A stretch of DNA of 64,000 bases, from NCBI GenBank assembly GCA_050084515.1, contig CM114272.1, forward strand, positions 55,986,001-56,050,000, given 5' to 3'. A program made the translations under genes and the position numbers. Of the stretch, positions 43,590 to 56,002 are shown piece by piece. This stretch comes from Blasia pusilla (Eukaryota; Marchantiophyta; Marchantiopsida; Blasiales). Below the pieces are notes generated by a model. It saw nothing but the letters and a program-made list of their open reading frames with translations, made no database searches and was not told the DNA's origin. The stretch's first letter is position 1. Each line of letters begins with the position of its first letter.

Positions 43590-44600
43590 TTTTTAATACA
43601 AAATTATTATATATATTCTCCATTCTCTCACGACAGGTATGACAAATGGAAGTGCCGAGGCGATCATTCCATAAAATCGGACCCTAAAATTCCTAACTAT
43701 AAAATCCCTATAAACTATTTTATGCTTGTACACGAGGAAGATAACACAACTAGTGTTAAGCCCTACTTGAGCAGGCCTATTGAAGTTCATGGATAGCTAT
43801 ATAAGGATATATAAAGTATAATCCCATATCCTCCCATATGTGAGGATAAGAAGAATCACCAGAGTTGGAGATTGCATGACCTCGTTTATGAACGTCTCTC
43901 CAAAGTGATAAACTAAATAGTGAGTGAGCTAATGCCTATCTACAAAGGGTACCCTGACATCGTAAGGATTGAGGAAAGGAAAGTTGGGCACAACTCGTGC
44001 TCCATCCCTATCCATGCTTTACACACATTCTCTACTCTCCTCAAGAATGGGTTTTGACGGAATTATTTTCCCAAGAGGGATAATCCATTCTCATTGGGAA
44101 AAATAACAAGTCAAAATATTCACTATTTTAATACCATTAAACTCCTCAAAAATGACAAACCTCTCATCTCCACACACATCATATTCTACAAACCTTTCGA
44201 AGAGTAGATCATTATCAAGTTACTCTCCCAAGAGGGGTAATCCAGTCTAGTTGGAAGAGCAAGCAATCCCAAAGCCATATACTCAAGAGTGACATGAGAG
44301 ACTCAAGATGTGAAGTAGAAGGTGATGAGCCCTTAAAGGTCCCTCCTCTTTATATATTCACAAGGGATCCACAAGAGTTCGAAATAGAGCTAATCTTATC
44401 TTGTGCTACATGGCTTCCTCTCAAGGCTTAGCCAATTATATTTTCACACAAGTATATTTCCTCTTATCTCTTCCAAAATATCCTCTGTAACCCATTTGAT
44501 ATTTTCCAAATTACCCCAACTAGCCACCAAACAAGACTACTTTTACTTTTCTAAAGTTATCTTTTATTTATTATGTCTTTTTCTAAAGTTAAGAGGGGAG
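43590..44600 (-). repeat. LTR-like dispersed repeat, copy b, inserted in gypsy copy 2
   Basis: The reverse complement matches 13745-14760 from GAGGTAATAAAT onward, including TATATAAAGAGGAGGGACC and TGCAATCTCCAACT. It lies between gag and protease of gypsy copy 2, so it arrived later. The outermost ~120 bases of the 13745 end are missing. Confidence 0.65.
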
Positions 44601-45070
44601 GGGGCATTGTTGTATACTGCGCTCCTTTGTTTTTTGCTTTCGATGTTATGACGTTGGGAGGTATGCCCGTGGAGGATTTTTGGTTAGCCGCTATGCTATC
44701 TGAGCGTGACGTCGGAGTTTCTACATCACGTTTAGAGGTGATTATAGAGGAGGTAATTGATCTGCCCTTGGAGCTGATGCTGAGGCTGTCCACGTCAAAT
44801 TCATGGTAGGTTGTTGCTGCTAGGATGGCGGAAATGCGTGTTGGATCGGCGATTGAGTGTGTCGTGGCTTCTCCTAGTGCTATTTTTTACTAGATGATTG
44901 GGGAGAGGTCTTTCAATTGGTGAGTTGAGGAGGTAAAGCTTTTAGTTTGCAACGTGTCTTATTGGATTTAGGAGCGCAACCCTTGATGTTGGGGAAAGCG
45001 TCATTTAGAGGATTGGGCTTGTCGAGAGCTGATGTGGAGGGTTTTCCATTTCCGATACTGTCATCCTTAG
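44600..45070 (+). pseudogene. Aspartic protease region of gypsy copy 2
   Basis: DVMTLGGMPVEDFWLAAML (about 44641) starts the protease region, and a family block reading VLLDLGAQPLMLGKASF lies near 44956-45010. The usual D-S/T-G triplet is D-L-G here, D-Y-G in copy 3 and D-S-R in copy 1, so none keeps a standard active site. The surroundings (LGKAxxxGLGLSRADVEGFPF) are conserved in all copies. Confidence 0.55.
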
Positions 45071-45615
45071 TTGGAGTGAGTAATATATAGTAAATCACCC
45101 GACAAGAGATTATGGTGAGGATTTTCTTGGGACATCCTACAGATGAGTCCATGGTGCGAGCCAGGCAATAGTGTCCAATGCAGAGTCCTACAACATCTTG
45201 GTTGGTGGACTTGTGTTGTACCCAATGGGATTTTCCCTAGATTCTTGAGAGAAATGAGCGTCCTACAGACCAGGATGGAAGTCTGATGATAGACAAACTT
45301 GTTCATTATCTCTTCAATTCACTATTGGAGTGATCGAGCGACCGTGAGGAGAGATGGTGACTTTAGTAGCGCCATCACGTGGCCGTGATTTGATTTAGGG
45401 GCATGTTTGTGCAGAGGATATCCCTACGCCTACCACTTCTAGGTAGAGGAGTGTTATGGTAGCCGCATCATTCCGTGGAGGAGAGGTGCGGCTGTGGGGT
45501 TTGAGTGAAGAGCTTCAATGTTTATCTGATGAGCATGTGCAGACGGCATGGAGTGAGAAATTTGCACCAGAGCACGACGGATCAAAGGAACTTGGGTATC
45601 CAAAAGTGCTCCTAT

Positions 45616-46640
45616 GGTCACTTTGGGACACCACACAGATTGTGTGTTGCATCGAAGAAAAGGGTTTTTGTGTGCTAGATCTCTTTGGAGGGATCGACAC
45701 TATAAAATAACCTATGTCATGTCTTGGTTTAGTTGCTGTTTTGCAGGCACGAGTGCGCGTGCAACAATATCTATACATTGAGATTGATGATGTTGCAAGG
45801 CGCGATTCACTTCACCACATAACGTAGTTACGCCTCCAATTTCTCTACTTGTTGTCTGTGTCCGCCATCCAAGAATACGAGAGTTCCCTACCCGAGGGAT
45901 ATTTCATTATTGGGAATGTAGGACTTGGAGTGTGTAGGGACCATAGATTTGGTCATTGCTGGTTGGCCATGTCAAGGGAAAATGAGTGCAAGACGAGATA
46001 GCGCGCTGGTTGACACTCGATCCAGGTTATTTTGGGAGATGATGCGGATCTTGCAATACTTGCACGAGCATCAATACCATTCTCGAACATACATTCTAGA
46101 GAATGTGCTAATTTTGGGCGATTCGAGGTCCCACATAGTGACGAGTGCACATTAGGTGCGTGCATGAATTAGCCCAACAGTGTTGTTAGATGCGGCGAGT
46201 GTAGATTCACGAGCATATCCCCCCCATATTTGGTGGACCAACTTGGTGCCACATGAGGTGTTGCGGAGGGCATCTGCAAGAGTGGAGTGCCCCTCCGCTT
46301 TGGTGGTGGATTCTATTCTAGATCCAGGTCATTGATCAAAGGCTGTTTGACACGATCATCGACCCCCTTGATTATGATCAACAGGTTTGGCATGCACCAA
46401 GCAGCCTTTCCGACATTAGTGAGTTTTCTTGCTTCCTATGCCTTCAAGGAGGCCACGCCTAGTTTGGTTTGGGATGACGAGGTACAGCGGTTGGTGGAGC
46501 CCAACATAGATGAGCAAGAGTGAGCGATGGAATTTCCCAAAGGAGTGACGGCAATACTGTCCCTCTGAGAGGCATGAAAACGTCATGAATTGGGTTAGGC
46601 AATGGATTTTGAGCTTAGAAGTAGCTAAGCACCATTTTTT
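45616..46640 (+). pseudogene. C5-cytosine DNA methyltransferase module of gypsy copy 2
   Basis: Motif I CVLDLFGGID at about 45670-45700; a motif-II-like YLYIEIDDVARRDSLHHI near 45771-45825; motif IV IDLVIAGWPCQGKMSARR with the catalytic cysteine (P-C at 45967-45972); DTRSRLFWEMMRIL; motif VI LENV (46096-46107); a target-recognition stretch; VEPNIDEQE and a decayed motif IX/X (about 46495-46600). All landmarks of a C5 DNA methyltransferase occur in order within about 1 kb, close to the minimal catalytic size. It has stops near 45825 and elsewhere. It would methylate DNA cytosines, possibly the element's own cDNA or the host site. Confidence 0.75.
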
Positions 46641-46899
46641 GCGGATGGGATAGATTACAACTGTTGCGTTGGTGAGCCCTATGCCTACCAAGACGGTTAA
46701 GGAAGTGGCTAGGGGCAAGATCCGAGGAGATTGACACAGCAAGGGTGATCAGGAGAGACATCCCTGGACTTCTTGGGATATTTTGCAAGTATGCCAAGAT
46801 TTGGTAGCCACAGTATCAAGCATGGTTCCGAGTTCTACACATGGAGATAAGAGTTATATTTTCTGAGACGGGGTTGCACCATAGAAACCACCAACACCC

Positions 46900-47560
46900 G
46901 CGCAAGAGAGTCCTACCAAAGTAACGATGGAGACTTGGGATGCATATATGGGCCCTAAGTTGACAAGAGGAGAGCGGTGCTGGATACATCAGTTCTTGAG
47001 TTATAGAAGTTGTTTTGCATTTAGCATGCAGGATTTGGGTACGCTGAAGGGTCTAGGGATACACATTGAGTTGTCAAGTGACACACCAATCTTCTGACAA
47101 GATCATTGACATGGAGAGGGCTCTGATTGAGAGTAGGAGCCAAGACTTGGTTGGAGTAGGACTAGATGGCGCTCATGCTCCTCAGTTGTGGCACTTGACA
47201 CTACGATGTCATCAATACAACACCCAGCAAAATCCAGACCTGCCAAGATCATATCCATGATCCTCTAAAACTTAGTCGGGGCGTTCTTTGACCCAAATGG
47301 TAAGAACCGCCACAAGTAAAAAAAATCCTTCCCTCTCGAATTGATGCCCCAAACTATTGTCTTCTGCCTATCCTCCAATCCAATAGGCAACTGATGGTAT
47401 CCCGCTTGCAAATCCAATGATTATGAGTTGAAGACCTTTCCATGCCCAATCGTATCCAAGATCTCCTAAAGGGTAGGCATGGCATACCTATCGGACTTCG
47501 TGTGCCAATAAATAGGTCGGTAATATCCACATTTCAGTTACATGGGCTAAAGCTACATCC
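46900..47560 (+). pseudogene. Reverse transcriptase of gypsy copy 2, with an inverted internal block
   Basis: The plus strand begins with SCFAFSMQDLGTLKG-like sequence near 47010 and DMERALIESRSQDLVGVGL at 47110-47166. From about 47190 to 47530 the reverse transcriptase is read on the minus strand: RSPIGMPCLP near 47495, YHQ region, PFGSKNAPT and CIDDIVVSS (YxDD position, near 47200). After 47560 the plus strand resumes with KLHPRKCKFF. The block has been inverted in place. Confidence 0.65.
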
Positions 47561-48250
47561 ACGCAAGTGCAAGTTCTTCTACAACTAGATTGAATACTTG
47601 GATCATACGATATATCTAAGGGCCTTGATATGCAGCAAAAAAAGATAGAGGATACTTCTTGCATTCCACGCCCAACAGATGTGAGTTGAGTTTGTAAATT
47701 CATGGGATTGGCAAATGTTTATCGACAATACATCAAGGATTTTAGTTCGATTGCAAAGCCACTAACCATGGTGACCAAGGTGGATTGGAAGTGGCATTGG
47801 GGGCATGAGCAGGAGAGAGCATTTCAACTTCTCAAGGACTGATTGACATCCTTGCCTATATTGAAAAGACCAATTAGGGGGCATCCTTTTGAGTTGCATA
47901 CCAATTGAAGCATGTTGGGGCTAGGATTCGTGCTCCCCCAGCATGACATTGATGGTAGAGAGTTCATGGTGACTTATGCTAGTTGCTTGAAAAATGTTGC
48001 AAAGGCAAAGGATTGCTCGTATGAGGGTGAGTGCTTGGCTGCGGTGTGGGCTGTCGCACATTTCAGGTGATATCTATTCAGAAATCCCTTTACCATCATT
48101 AATGATCATCAACCAATTGAGTGGTTAATGGAGTCCGACAAGCTTTTAGGGAAGCTTGCTAGGTGAACTCTTTATTGCAGGAATATGACTTCCAAGTGGT
48201 GCATAGAGCTAGGATGCTCAACCAATATGTAGATGGTTTTGAGTCATAAT
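47560..48250 (+). pseudogene. RNase H region of gypsy copy 2
   Basis: After KLHPRKCKFF come GLANVYRQYIKDFSSIAKPL (in shifted frames, 47706-47765), WHWGHEQERAFQLLKD and the RNase H part DGREFMVTYASCLKNVAKA, YEGECLAAVWAVAHFR and NDHQPIEWLM (47950-48130). This is the connection and RNase H domain of a Ty3/gypsy pol, with stops between the blocks. Confidence 0.65.
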
Positions 48251-48599
48251 CTATGCTCGAGTCAAGGAGATGTAATTGGAGCTCGCTGGCATGGTGAGAG
48301 TAATGAGGAGTTGGTACGAGGATGGCATGTGTCTCCCTATTTGGGCTTGTTGGCTATAGTAAGCCAAATTTCTGAGACTTTGATGGCGAAGTCTGATGGC
48401 GAGTCCTTAGATCTAAAGGCCGGTGAGGAGATAATAGATGGCCGAGATATTCACAACGATGGAGTGGTCTTGGAATAATGTGTACTGCTAGCGTTGCAAG
48501 CATAGTGGATGCTAGAGAATGGGATCGGATCCTCTAGCAAGCTAGACAGTTTTGGTGGGAGGAGACACATATGTTGCGAGTTTGGGAGGACGGTAGAGT

Positions 48600-49340
48600 T
48601 TGTGTGGTGCCTTATCCTTTGTAGATAGCATGTTTGGTGCGTCATGTGCATGAGGAGTTGGGTTGTTTTGTAATGAAGTGGACAGAAATCTTGGTCTAGA
48701 CAGAGTATTGATGGCGAGGCATGCAGATTGATATTCAACAATTTATTTCCAGATGCATGGTGTATGATTGGTCCAGGCATTGTTCAATGCTCTGACTCCA
48801 GAGTTTCACCCACTTTTGATCATAGTTTATAGATGGAGTTTGGATTTTGCAGGACCTTTATCTTTGATGGAGCGCCATAGTCGTTATATGTTGGTGATGA
48901 TCGAGCACTTCTCAAATTGGATAGAGTTGGTTGCACTGCCTCACAAAGCGAGTGAGGGAGTAGCATATGCCTTTCGAGATCGAGGGCTTAGTCATTACGG
49001 TGTACTAGCTGAGATGTTGATACACTAGGATACAGAGTTTTGCGGGGAGTTTCAAGTCTTCTGTGATCAGGCGCTGATTGATGACCGCACTACTTTGCGA
49101 GATCATCTTGAGGCGGATGGACTAGCAGAGAGGGTTGTGTAGACGATGAAGAGAGGATTACGCAAGTACAGCTTGCACAAAGGTCACCTAATAGATTGGG
49201 ATATTTAGTTGCCGTGATTAGCAATGGGATACAGATTCAGCACGCAAGCATCCTTAGGGTCTTTCTTACCGTACTTGTTGCTTTATGGCCAAGAGCCAGA
49301 TTTACCTGCGGCCACTTGTCGAGATGTTGGCATACTTATG
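48600..49340 (+). pseudogene. Integrase of gypsy copy 2
   Basis: The core is seen as WSLDFAGPLSLMERHSRYML (first catalytic D, 48838-48897), LIHQDTEFCGEF-like with a stop in place of Q (second D, near 49024-49050), and DGLAERVV followed by TMKRGLRKY (the catalytic E in AERVV, near 49118-49165), then LLYGQEPDLPA at 49279-49310. Several in-frame stops make it inactive. No chromodomain was recognised after it. Confidence 0.65.
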
Positions 49341-49350
49341 AGACTTTGTC

Positions 49351-50399
49351 TTCTGATTGACACGTTAGTAATCTCGGCACATGTGCTTATCCATCTAGTT
49401 GCCATGCACATATTTCTTTGCAGGCATGACGGTGGCAGATGCATTCTCTCCATGCGACATCTTCACTTGTCCTTCTCCAACCAAGTCTTGGCTCCTACTA
49501 TGAATCAGAGCCCTCTCCATACCACTATACTTGAAGGGTTGTCAAAAGATTGGCATATCACTCAACAACTCAATGCGGATCCCTGGATCCTTCATGGTAC
49601 CCTAATCTTGCATGCTAAATACAGCTCCTATAACTCCTCAAGAACTAATGTATATGGTGCCGCTCTCCTCTTGTCAACTTAGGGCCCATATCTGGCTACC
49701 AAGTCTCCATCGTGACTACGGTGGGACTTGTCGGCACGGGTGTGGATGGTTGCTATGGTGCAACCCCCTGTGGAAAAAAAAAACTATCATCTCCACCTGC
49801 AGTATCCACAACCACACTTGATGTTGTGGCTACCATCTCCTAGTGTACCTGCAAAACATCCCAAGAAGTCCCAAGTTGTCTGTCAGGATCACCCCTAGTA
49901 TGTCAATCTTCTCAAATATCTTGGAGATATTTTGGTACGTCTTGTCTCATTATTAAGATCCCATAAGTTAGCATGGGATCGTGCGTGTTTAGGGTATTCA
50001 TGTTCGATGAAAGTGATATATATTGTGTAGCGATGTGTCTACGTACCACAATAATCACTTGGGAGTGCCGAAAGGTAGACAATAGAAATTTGGCTATTGC
50101 CATGGTAATGGTTTTAGATGATGGGTTACTTAGCTTCTAAGGTATAGTTTCATAATTGGAAATAGCAAAAGATGATGAGTGGATACAATATTTCACCTAC
50201 ACACAGACACATCGTAATCAAGACATAATTCACTAAACTATTTTAGCAACCACGAGAATGATTATTTTGTGCTCCATAAAGCGTTGAATGGACAAATTTC
50301 AAATTTAACTTCATCTATATAAATATTGATTTTTTCAATTATGGCGGTTGATTCAAAAGATATGAATGTCATTTTCAAAATTAGAGGATAGATAATAAT
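49351..50399. other. No recognisable gene
   Basis: Frames here are short and unlike known proteins. The first part (49350-49900) keeps moderate GC and may be the 3' end or LTR of gypsy copy 2. The rest is AT-rich. Confidence 0.3.
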
Positions 50400-50860
50400 A
50401 TCGTATAGTAAAATCACCCACTATGTAAATTCCTCTATCTTTTTGTGTTAGAGAGAGTTTTATTAGGATTAAATCAATTAGCCTAGGAAAATAAAATTCC
50501 CATATTTAAATCTCTTTAAGATGACTAATTTGCACAGGCTCAACTTTAGGAAAAGAGATAATAAATAAAAGATGGGATTAGAAAAATAAAGTAGTGGGGT
50601 TGATGCTTTAATGAAACAAAAGAAAAAGTAGTATTGGTTGGTGGCTAGGGTAAGTGGGGTAGTTTGGAAGATATGAAGGGAGTAAAAGAGGATATTTTGG
50701 AAGAGATAAGAGATAATCTATTTGTGTCAAAATATGATTGGAAAAGCCTTTAGAGAAAGCCATGTGGCACAAGATAAGATTAGTCCTATTTTGTACTCTT
50801 GTGGATCCTTTATAAGTATATAAAGAGAAGGGATCTTCAAGAGTTCATCACCTATGACAT
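50400..50860 (+). repeat. LTR-like dispersed repeat, copy c
   Basis: Begins CGTATAGTAAAATCACCCAC, as copy d does, and keeps TTAAATCTCTTTA, GAGATAATAAAT, GATATTTTGGAAGAGATAA, the TATA box in AGTATATAAAGAG and TTCATCACCT. The homology ends after the TATA region, so only the first half of the ~1-kb unit is present. Confidence 0.65.
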
Positions 50861-51059
50861 TCTACAACAAGAATAGAAGCTAGAAGGTCTGTCCTTACTC
50901 AAAGAAAAAGTCTCGACATGGTAATAGTAAGGCTCTGTATGAATTCATACCACCTACCTAGTATTCAAAGAGGCTCAACCCTCTTTGCATCAGAAGTGGC
51001 TATCCTACAAACTCCACCAAACATACGAGATCCTATTCAGAAACGGTGAATCTGATCTC

Positions 51060-51720
51060 ACCACCTGAAAATCAAATCCCTAAAATATGGTCTCTCAAAG
51101 GAGTATAAAGTGTGGGATCAACTTTGTAAGGGTGGAAATAAAGCCACCTCCTATCCTCGTCTCATGCAACATGGTCATAAATAATCCTCTCACATGCATA
51201 ACCCTTGCTCTTTGCTTTGTCCAAGCAAGTCGAGTGCCATGCAATCAAACATCTAGGCCAAGCATCTTGGGCAATAATGCATGGAGCATGCCTCCATTTC
51301 CGGAGGCAAATAAGTAGAACAAAAAAGTCTCACACAGTACGTGTTTGGGCACTATCTCACACAAAGCCCCAATTCCTCACAATCTGCAAAAGTGTGACAC
51401 AATTGGCACACTTGGTTGTCTTCTTCACACAATCCGGGAAAAACCAACTCCCTTCATGGTTAGGTGGAAGATCTACCCCAAGATAATCATTTTCTATAGC
51501 CCCGGTTGATTTTATAGTTGCGTGGAAAAAAGTCTCGTATAAGGCCCAACGCAAACAACCAACTCCTCCCCATCCTCACAAATTGCACAAATGTGGGCTG
51601 CCTTTTGGTGATTCGTGAGTGCACTATATGGCGCTAAACAACTCACCTTGGGGACTTTCTTGGCCTATAACTTTGGTTGCGCCATCCTTGGACTCTCTTC
51701 AACTTTATATGTATACAAAC
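51060..51720 (-). pseudogene. EDM2-like PHD-finger protein fragment
   Basis: Minus-strand pieces read, in order and across frameshifts, CAICEDGEELVVC (near 51600-51560), FFHATIKSTGAIENDYLGV (51530-51470), SWFFPDCVKKTTKCANC (51425-51375), CEELGLCVR-CPNTY (about 51360-51330) and a Cys/His tail ending YCPRCL. The pattern C-x2-C-D-x-G-x-L-x-x-C, FHAT, C-x2-C, then a second Cys-rich finger resembles the PHD cluster of plant EDM2-type chromatin regulators. No exon-intron structure is clear and every segment is shifted, so this is a decayed, possibly processed copy. Another PHD family is possible. Confidence 0.4.
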
Positions 51721-51729
51721 CAAAATAAA

Positions 51730-53160
51730 AGTTAATGGTAGTGTAAGACGAAGCTCATGGAAGAAAGATGTGAGGGAAAGATTACATCATTGGTAATAAA
51801 TTTTGTGTGAATAATAGTATCTTTTAGAGAGAAAAAATCACAATCTTTAGTGTAGATATGTTTACATTGTAATACATCGAAGCACCTTAAAGTTTGGGAC
51901 CCGTATGAATGACCAAGTCTTAGTAAGCAGTCTGTGACAATATCACCAAGAAAAAATCATGACAAACTTCCAAAATTAGTTATTACGCATTCACAATTTA
52001 CATCATTGTCCTATTGATTGATTGTATCATTATGTCACATGTATCTAGGGGCTACTTAAATTCTTATTTGTGGTGTAATCTCGAAATGTCTCATGATTTT
52101 CAGATTGCTTGCCATTTAATTTTTCTAGTTTACATTAAACTTGTCCATTCATCATGCATTTTTAAAGTCATTCCCATACTTGTCCATATTATATTACATC
52201 ACATCTATTTTGAGTTCATAATCTTAATGTCTAATTTATGAGTGTGTGTGGACTATTATTCTTTTGAGTTAGTCTACAAAATTACTCTAGGGAAAATTTA
52301 GGAGGAATAAAGTCCAAAAAATCACTCTCCCTTTAAGGTGAAACCACTAGGCTCATCAGGCAATGCAAAGCCCTTTCCTATGGTAGCCAAGCACAATCAC
52401 CACTACAACATGGGAAAAATGTGTGATCACGTTGAATGTTGCGATCACACAATGTGCGCCCGGTTAGGCATGTTGTGCCAGGCCTCGTGTCAATGCTAGT
52501 AGAACACAAGGAACTCAATTGAGAACAACATCTTGAGTTGCACAGATAGGGCTCCGATTAGAAGCGCAGGTCACTAGAAGAGTGAATCCGAAAGCCTACA
52601 TCATGGCAAATGTGAAGTACCATAGGGTCAACAACACCCAACGTAATGTAACACCTGAAAGACTCTATCCTCCCCACATCAACCATCTAAAGAAAAGTAA
52701 CACCTACGAGGCTTGCTAACTTCAGAGACACAAAATACTTATGTGTCATGATCATGCACAATAGTCTTGCTGTAGACGATGTCCTCCACGATGTCTGAAG
52801 GGAGTGCTGCAATGTGATGCATCGTAACCACGTGACCTTGCTAAATAACAAGAAAAGATTAATAAACAGTAAAGAACTTCAATGTTAACAATACTTTCAC
52901 AATTCAGACAGGGCTAACAAAAGCTTTCAAATGTAGACGTACCAATTTTTCCATAAGTGCACTGTCCCTCTTTCTCTTCTCTCTCCACTCCTCTTCCCCG
53001 ACTTGTCAAACAACACCTCCACTTGTTAAATCCTACACAAACGTAAGACAACTTGGCTCTGAAAAATATGAGTATCTCTCTTCTCAAGCCGCGGCCAAGT
53101 AGGGCAGCAGGTCAAAAGGCCAAAAGAAAGAGGATGGGAGATCAATTTTCAAACTTCAAA
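51730..53160. other. AT-rich intergenic DNA, one CACTA-like end
   Basis: No gene seen. At 52402 CACTACAACATGGG is followed by a short dyad (GTGTGATC at 52421-52428, GATCACAC at 52443-52450), which resembles the terminus of a CACTA transposon reading to the right. No matching opposite end with a 3-bp duplication was found. Confidence 0.3.
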
Positions 53161-53164
53161 CTTA

Positions 53165-53900
53165 TGGTGCATGTAAGAGAAAGGAAGAGTCATTCTAATT
53201 GTGAATGCATCTTCAAGTAGAGACGTCACAGACATTGTTGTTGGGGTATGTTTTGTGGGTCAAGATGTGATCGGACAAAAAGTTATGATGGATAAGTTTA
53301 CTTGCATTCAGGGTGACTACAAGGCCAAAGTGTAGAATCTAAATCCCCTCATTTCCCCAATTTTTGGTTCTCATGAATTGGGATATTGCTTAGAATGGAA
53401 TCCGGAAATGGAAAAACTCTCAAGGTGGAAACGAGAGTAAGTGATTGGCAAGCTGCTTTTAGAAGAAATATTTGGCATGCAAATGATGTGGTGCAAGTTG
53501 AAAGGCCACGATACCATGACCAAATCCACGATTGTCTTGAATAGTGCAATGGATGGGCAAGATTCAAAAAAATTTCCCTTTGCGTTCTTTGATCGGCAAG
53601 GGAAGTATGTCGAGGCTCTCTAGACTACAAATAAGCAAATGGATTTTGAAGATGGCATCAATGGTGTATTTTGGGAATTCCAAGGCCTACTCCACTTTGG
53701 TTAAATATTGGAAAAGGAAAAATATGAATGGAGTCCAACATTTTGGCTTTAGAGTTGACGTCCTAAGATTTTCTACACCTACCACTCATCCCAGAACTAG
53801 GAAAAAGTGTTGTGAAGCTCAAAAGCTCCCGCTCCTGGCTACCTGACTCTAGTACCAAAAACATCAAGAGCAAGGTCCGTGTTATGGGTTCTAGGGGATT
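53165..53900 (+). other. Unrecognised protein-like remnant
   Basis: Three coding-like stretches occur close together: [19 protein letters not shown] (about 53200-53260), [13 protein letters not shown] (about 53395) and, in another frame, [20 protein letters not shown] (about 53435-53500). The amino-acid composition looks protein-derived, with Trp and balanced charges, but I do not recognise the family. Frames are broken, so it is likely a pseudogene or transposon relic. Confidence 0.25.
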
Positions 53901-54534
53901 AGAATCCAAGGCTATGATTCTTAGATTGACACGACTGATAAAGCGGGATGGGGGGCAGAGAAAGAACGAACAAACGGAGTTCCATACATCTCAGAGTCAG
54001 AGTTGTGACTCCTTCCATCTTTGCATAGTCTTTGCAATCCATGAACATATTTTGCAGCTCTAGTGTCTTCAATTTCTTACCTATATATGCGAAATATCTC
54101 TTGTCATAAACTTATCATACTTCATAAGTTGTGATTTTTGAAGGACATCATAAGTTGTCGCTTCATATATATATGAAAGAAACAATAGCATTGATTCTCT
54201 GGGAAATAGAACGCCATCGACTTGACGAGATTACGCGGTTGAGAAAATACGGAGGGACATGCTTTAATGAATGTTGATCTAGGATCCTTCGACACTGAAA
54301 TCCTTATTGAGTTTGAAAAAAAATCCGAATCTAAGGTTGAGGGAGACTTAAGGTGTGACTTGTAGATATTTGCTTCATGCGGCCATTACTACTAGACTAA
54401 ACAATTCCACTAAAATCGCTCAATTCTTGCTCAAGGAGTATACTTCAAAAACTTGGTAGGGGCTGCTCAATCATGGCTCTGCCTTATAGTTTCTATGAAC
54501 TGACCTTCAATATGTGTGTATGTGAGAGAGAGTG

Positions 54535-54677
<143 letters not shown>

Positions 54678-54679
54678 GT

Positions 54680-55990
54680 GTTTGTGTGTGCACCTATTTG
54701 AAGCTCGACCTTCGGAGCGGCTTCCCAAATTTGTAGTGTCTCATGCACCTCGATTTCACAATAGCCGTGTATTTTGGCCAAAAATATTGTTACGTTTACA
54801 TCTGCGCGAGTCTTTGTTGTCTCTCCCGCGCACTTGTTCAGACTTCTATTTTCCCATTCGAGTTTGCCTCTCGCGTCTCTGCATCAAAACCCTAACAAAA
54901 GAGTTTTGAAAATACAATACAAGAGAATGATAGCCCCTCTATAAGATACCGTTGTAAGCCATCAGCCAGGTTCTCATTTGCGGCTATGGAGACTTGAGAT
55001 CAAAATTGAATACAAGCCCTTATAGATTAAAGTGGTAACTCTCTTTTTTATAATAGCGATAGCACATCCATATTTCTAACATTCCATCTATATTTAGCAT
55101 AAGAGGGTAAGTGTTTAATTTTTTTTAAAAATTAAAAAATGATTACTTGTATATATTTTTTTAGGATTTTACAAAATTTAGTATTGGTAAGATATTGGGG
55201 ATCTATCTTATATAGCATCTCTATTAATTTTTAATAATAATTTAGAATCTAGCTTTTTATTCTCCATGCCCAAAAAATATTTAATGCGTATAATTATCTC
55301 TTTTATACAAAATTGCAAAATTTATATCATTATTTATATATGAATCTTCTCCAAATTAATTATGTTCCATGATTATGTGTAAAAAATGATTTAAATGATT
55401 GAGTGAGTCTTGGAATATAACTTGCAAATGATCAAGTCATTTGTGTTAGTATTTTAGTCATTGATTTATGACTTTTTTGGTTTTCTATGTCATATTAAAT
55501 GACTGGACCGATTGAGTCATATTTTCAGTCATTTCGTGCATTAGTCATTCATAGTAGAGTTATAAAAACCATAGTTTTCTTCAAGTGGTATCTTACTCAA
55601 GTTATATGCCATGAACTTGATCTTTTTATCTCCTCTTTCTTCTAAACAAATAAGAATTCCAATTGATCTGCTTCACTTTCCTTCTATCTTTCATGTATAA
55701 TTAAATTAATCTTAACAATACGATTCTTTATAATAAAAATAAAAATAAAGAAATGAAAATTCCCAAATACTATTAATAAAGCTAACTCTCGCCCATCGGA
55801 GTACTACACAAAAGAAAAGACATGCTTTAGGAAGAGAAAAGAGCCCCTTAAGACTAAGAAGTGAGTCTAACTAATCTTCTTGACTTATGGTTCTAACTGA
55901 TGCTAATATAATTGGAGTGGCCCTAAACACGGTGCATACCTTGTGGGTTTATAGGTCTTCCCTATGTATAACACTTTTCCGTGGAAGGGC
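54680..55990. other. AT-rich intergenic DNA
   Basis: No gene seen. Long A and T runs; around 55400-55560 the short word GTCATT recurs at least five times (TTAGTCATTG, TCAGTCATTT, TTAGTCATTC), an irregular local repeat. Confidence 0.35.
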
Positions 55991-56002
55991 AACTCATCTT
56001 TA

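Larger units (their letters stand above)
42300..49350 (+). mobile_element. Ty3/gypsy retroelement copy 2 with C5-methyltransferase module
   Basis: Plus-strand order: gag with zinc knuckle (42330-43570), an inserted LTR-like repeat (43590-44600, minus), protease (44600-45070), C5-methyltransferase (45616-46640), reverse transcriptase (46900-47560, part of it inverted), RNase H (47560-48250) and integrase (48600-49340). Protease-methyltransferase-RT-RNase H-integrase is the normal Ty3/gypsy order with a methyltransferase inserted after protease. Stops and frameshifts are frequent. Flanking LTRs were not identified with certainty. Confidence 0.8.

Noticed and set aside
55587-55605. Primer-binding site TGGTATC... 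for a retroelement
   Set aside because: Only seven bases match the usual initiator-Met tRNA complement, and the copia fragment nearby is on the other strand and lacks LTRs.
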